Shown piece after piece: positions 63,851 through 64,000 of a DNA stretch of 64,000 bases (within the stretch, counting starts at the first letter, position 1; each line of letters begins with the position of its first letter). A program made the position numbers and the translations under genes. The notes beneath the pieces are model-generated. The model ran no database searches. It had not been told where the DNA came from and saw only the letters and a list, made by a program, of their open reading frames with translations. The stretch is taken from positions 3,204,577 through 3,268,576 of the forward strand of contig OX638323.1 in NCBI GenBank assembly GCA_951812715.1, written 5' to 3'. This stretch comes from an uncultured Pseudohongiella sp. Its GTDB lineage: Bacteria; Pseudomonadota; Gammaproteobacteria; Pseudomonadales; Pseudohongiellaceae.

Positions 63851-64000
63851 ATGGTTCCTGTCAGCCTTTTGATGCCCTTGGAACCCATTGGCAGGCAAGT
63901 TATTGGCTCCGGATGGACCCATGTCGACACCACTCAGGGACGTGGTCGCTACGATCAGTTTAAGCAGTTCACCAAACCCAAGAATGACATCTGGTTGCGC
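63851..64000 (+). CDS. possible 5' end of a gene cut by the window edge
   Basis: ATG at 63851 opens 50 codons that stay open to the end (MVPVSLLMPLEPIGRQVIGS...). A TAG lies upstream in frame. No family recognised and the start is not supported by a clear ribosome-binding site. Confidence 0.25.
   Translation, partial: MVPVSLLMPLEPIGRQVIGSGWTHVDTTQGRGRYDQFKQFTKPKNDIWLR

Overview
The window looks like chromosomal DNA of a GC-rich, probably marine gammaproteobacterium. This is inferred from the TonB receptor/TPR-sulfotransferase pair, the BCCT transporter, the sarcosine oxidase and Fds operons, and REP-like repeats; no rRNA or tRNA gene is present to settle it. Three stretches are clearly AT-richer than the rest (about 1-7450, 27590-28220 and 52360-54060). 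Each borders a broken insertion sequence, which suggests imported DNA.

Layout. (1) 42-7332, minus strand: a Zur-type zinc-starvation operon (zur, a decayed merC-like gene, a 39-residue membrane protein, an ABC zinc importer, an unknown protein, DUF1289, two CobW/COG0523 GTPases and a gamma-carbonic-anhydrase-like protein). (2) 7600-8100: ISNCY remnants. (3) 8183-10031: a lipocalin-like protein and a matrixin-like metalloprotease. (4) 10312-16497: the NAD-dependent formate dehydrogenase operon fdsGBA-fdhD-mobA, followed by a MazF/PemK-like toxin and a truncated second mobA. (5) 17855-51553: a large methylamine/glycine-betaine catabolic region. It holds a GlxA/GbdR-type regulator, fhs, three dimethylglycine-dehydrogenase-like flavoproteins, two non-pyrrolysine MttB-family methyltransferases, a corrinoid protein, DUF1638, a PF13769 protein, MTHFR C-terminal and MetF proteins, a methyl-THF methyltransferase, a RACo-like activator, an HD-domain protein, soxBDAG, and a TonB receptor/TPR-sulfotransferase/BCCT operon. 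(6) 51705-54690: an imported archaeal/eukaryotic-type prolyl-tRNA synthetase between IS fragments. (7) 54855-64000: an RND exporter with a LolA-like partner, DUF433/DUF5615, a Shedu (DUF4263) defence gene, a Y1 transposase, a 677-bp duplicate of the LolA-like gene tail, and an RHH/PIN toxin-antitoxin pair.

How the genes work together (inference). Betaine enters through the TonB receptor and BCCT carrier. The MttB-corrinoid-methyltransferase module moves one methyl group to tetrahydrofolate, and MetF run in reverse oxidises it. The DMGDH-like enzymes and SoxBDAG remove the remaining methyls as methylene-THF. Fhs run in reverse releases formate, and FdsABG oxidises it to CO2 with NADH gain. FolD, needed between methylene- and formyl-THF, is not in the window.

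Two structural themes stand out. Twice, an intact gene is followed by defence/toxin cargo and then by a 5'-truncated copy of the same gene's 3' end (mobA around the MazF-like toxin; the LolA-like gene around Shedu). Dispersed hairpin repeats lie in the few wide gaps of otherwise tightly overlapping operons, and their stems differ by paired, compensating changes.
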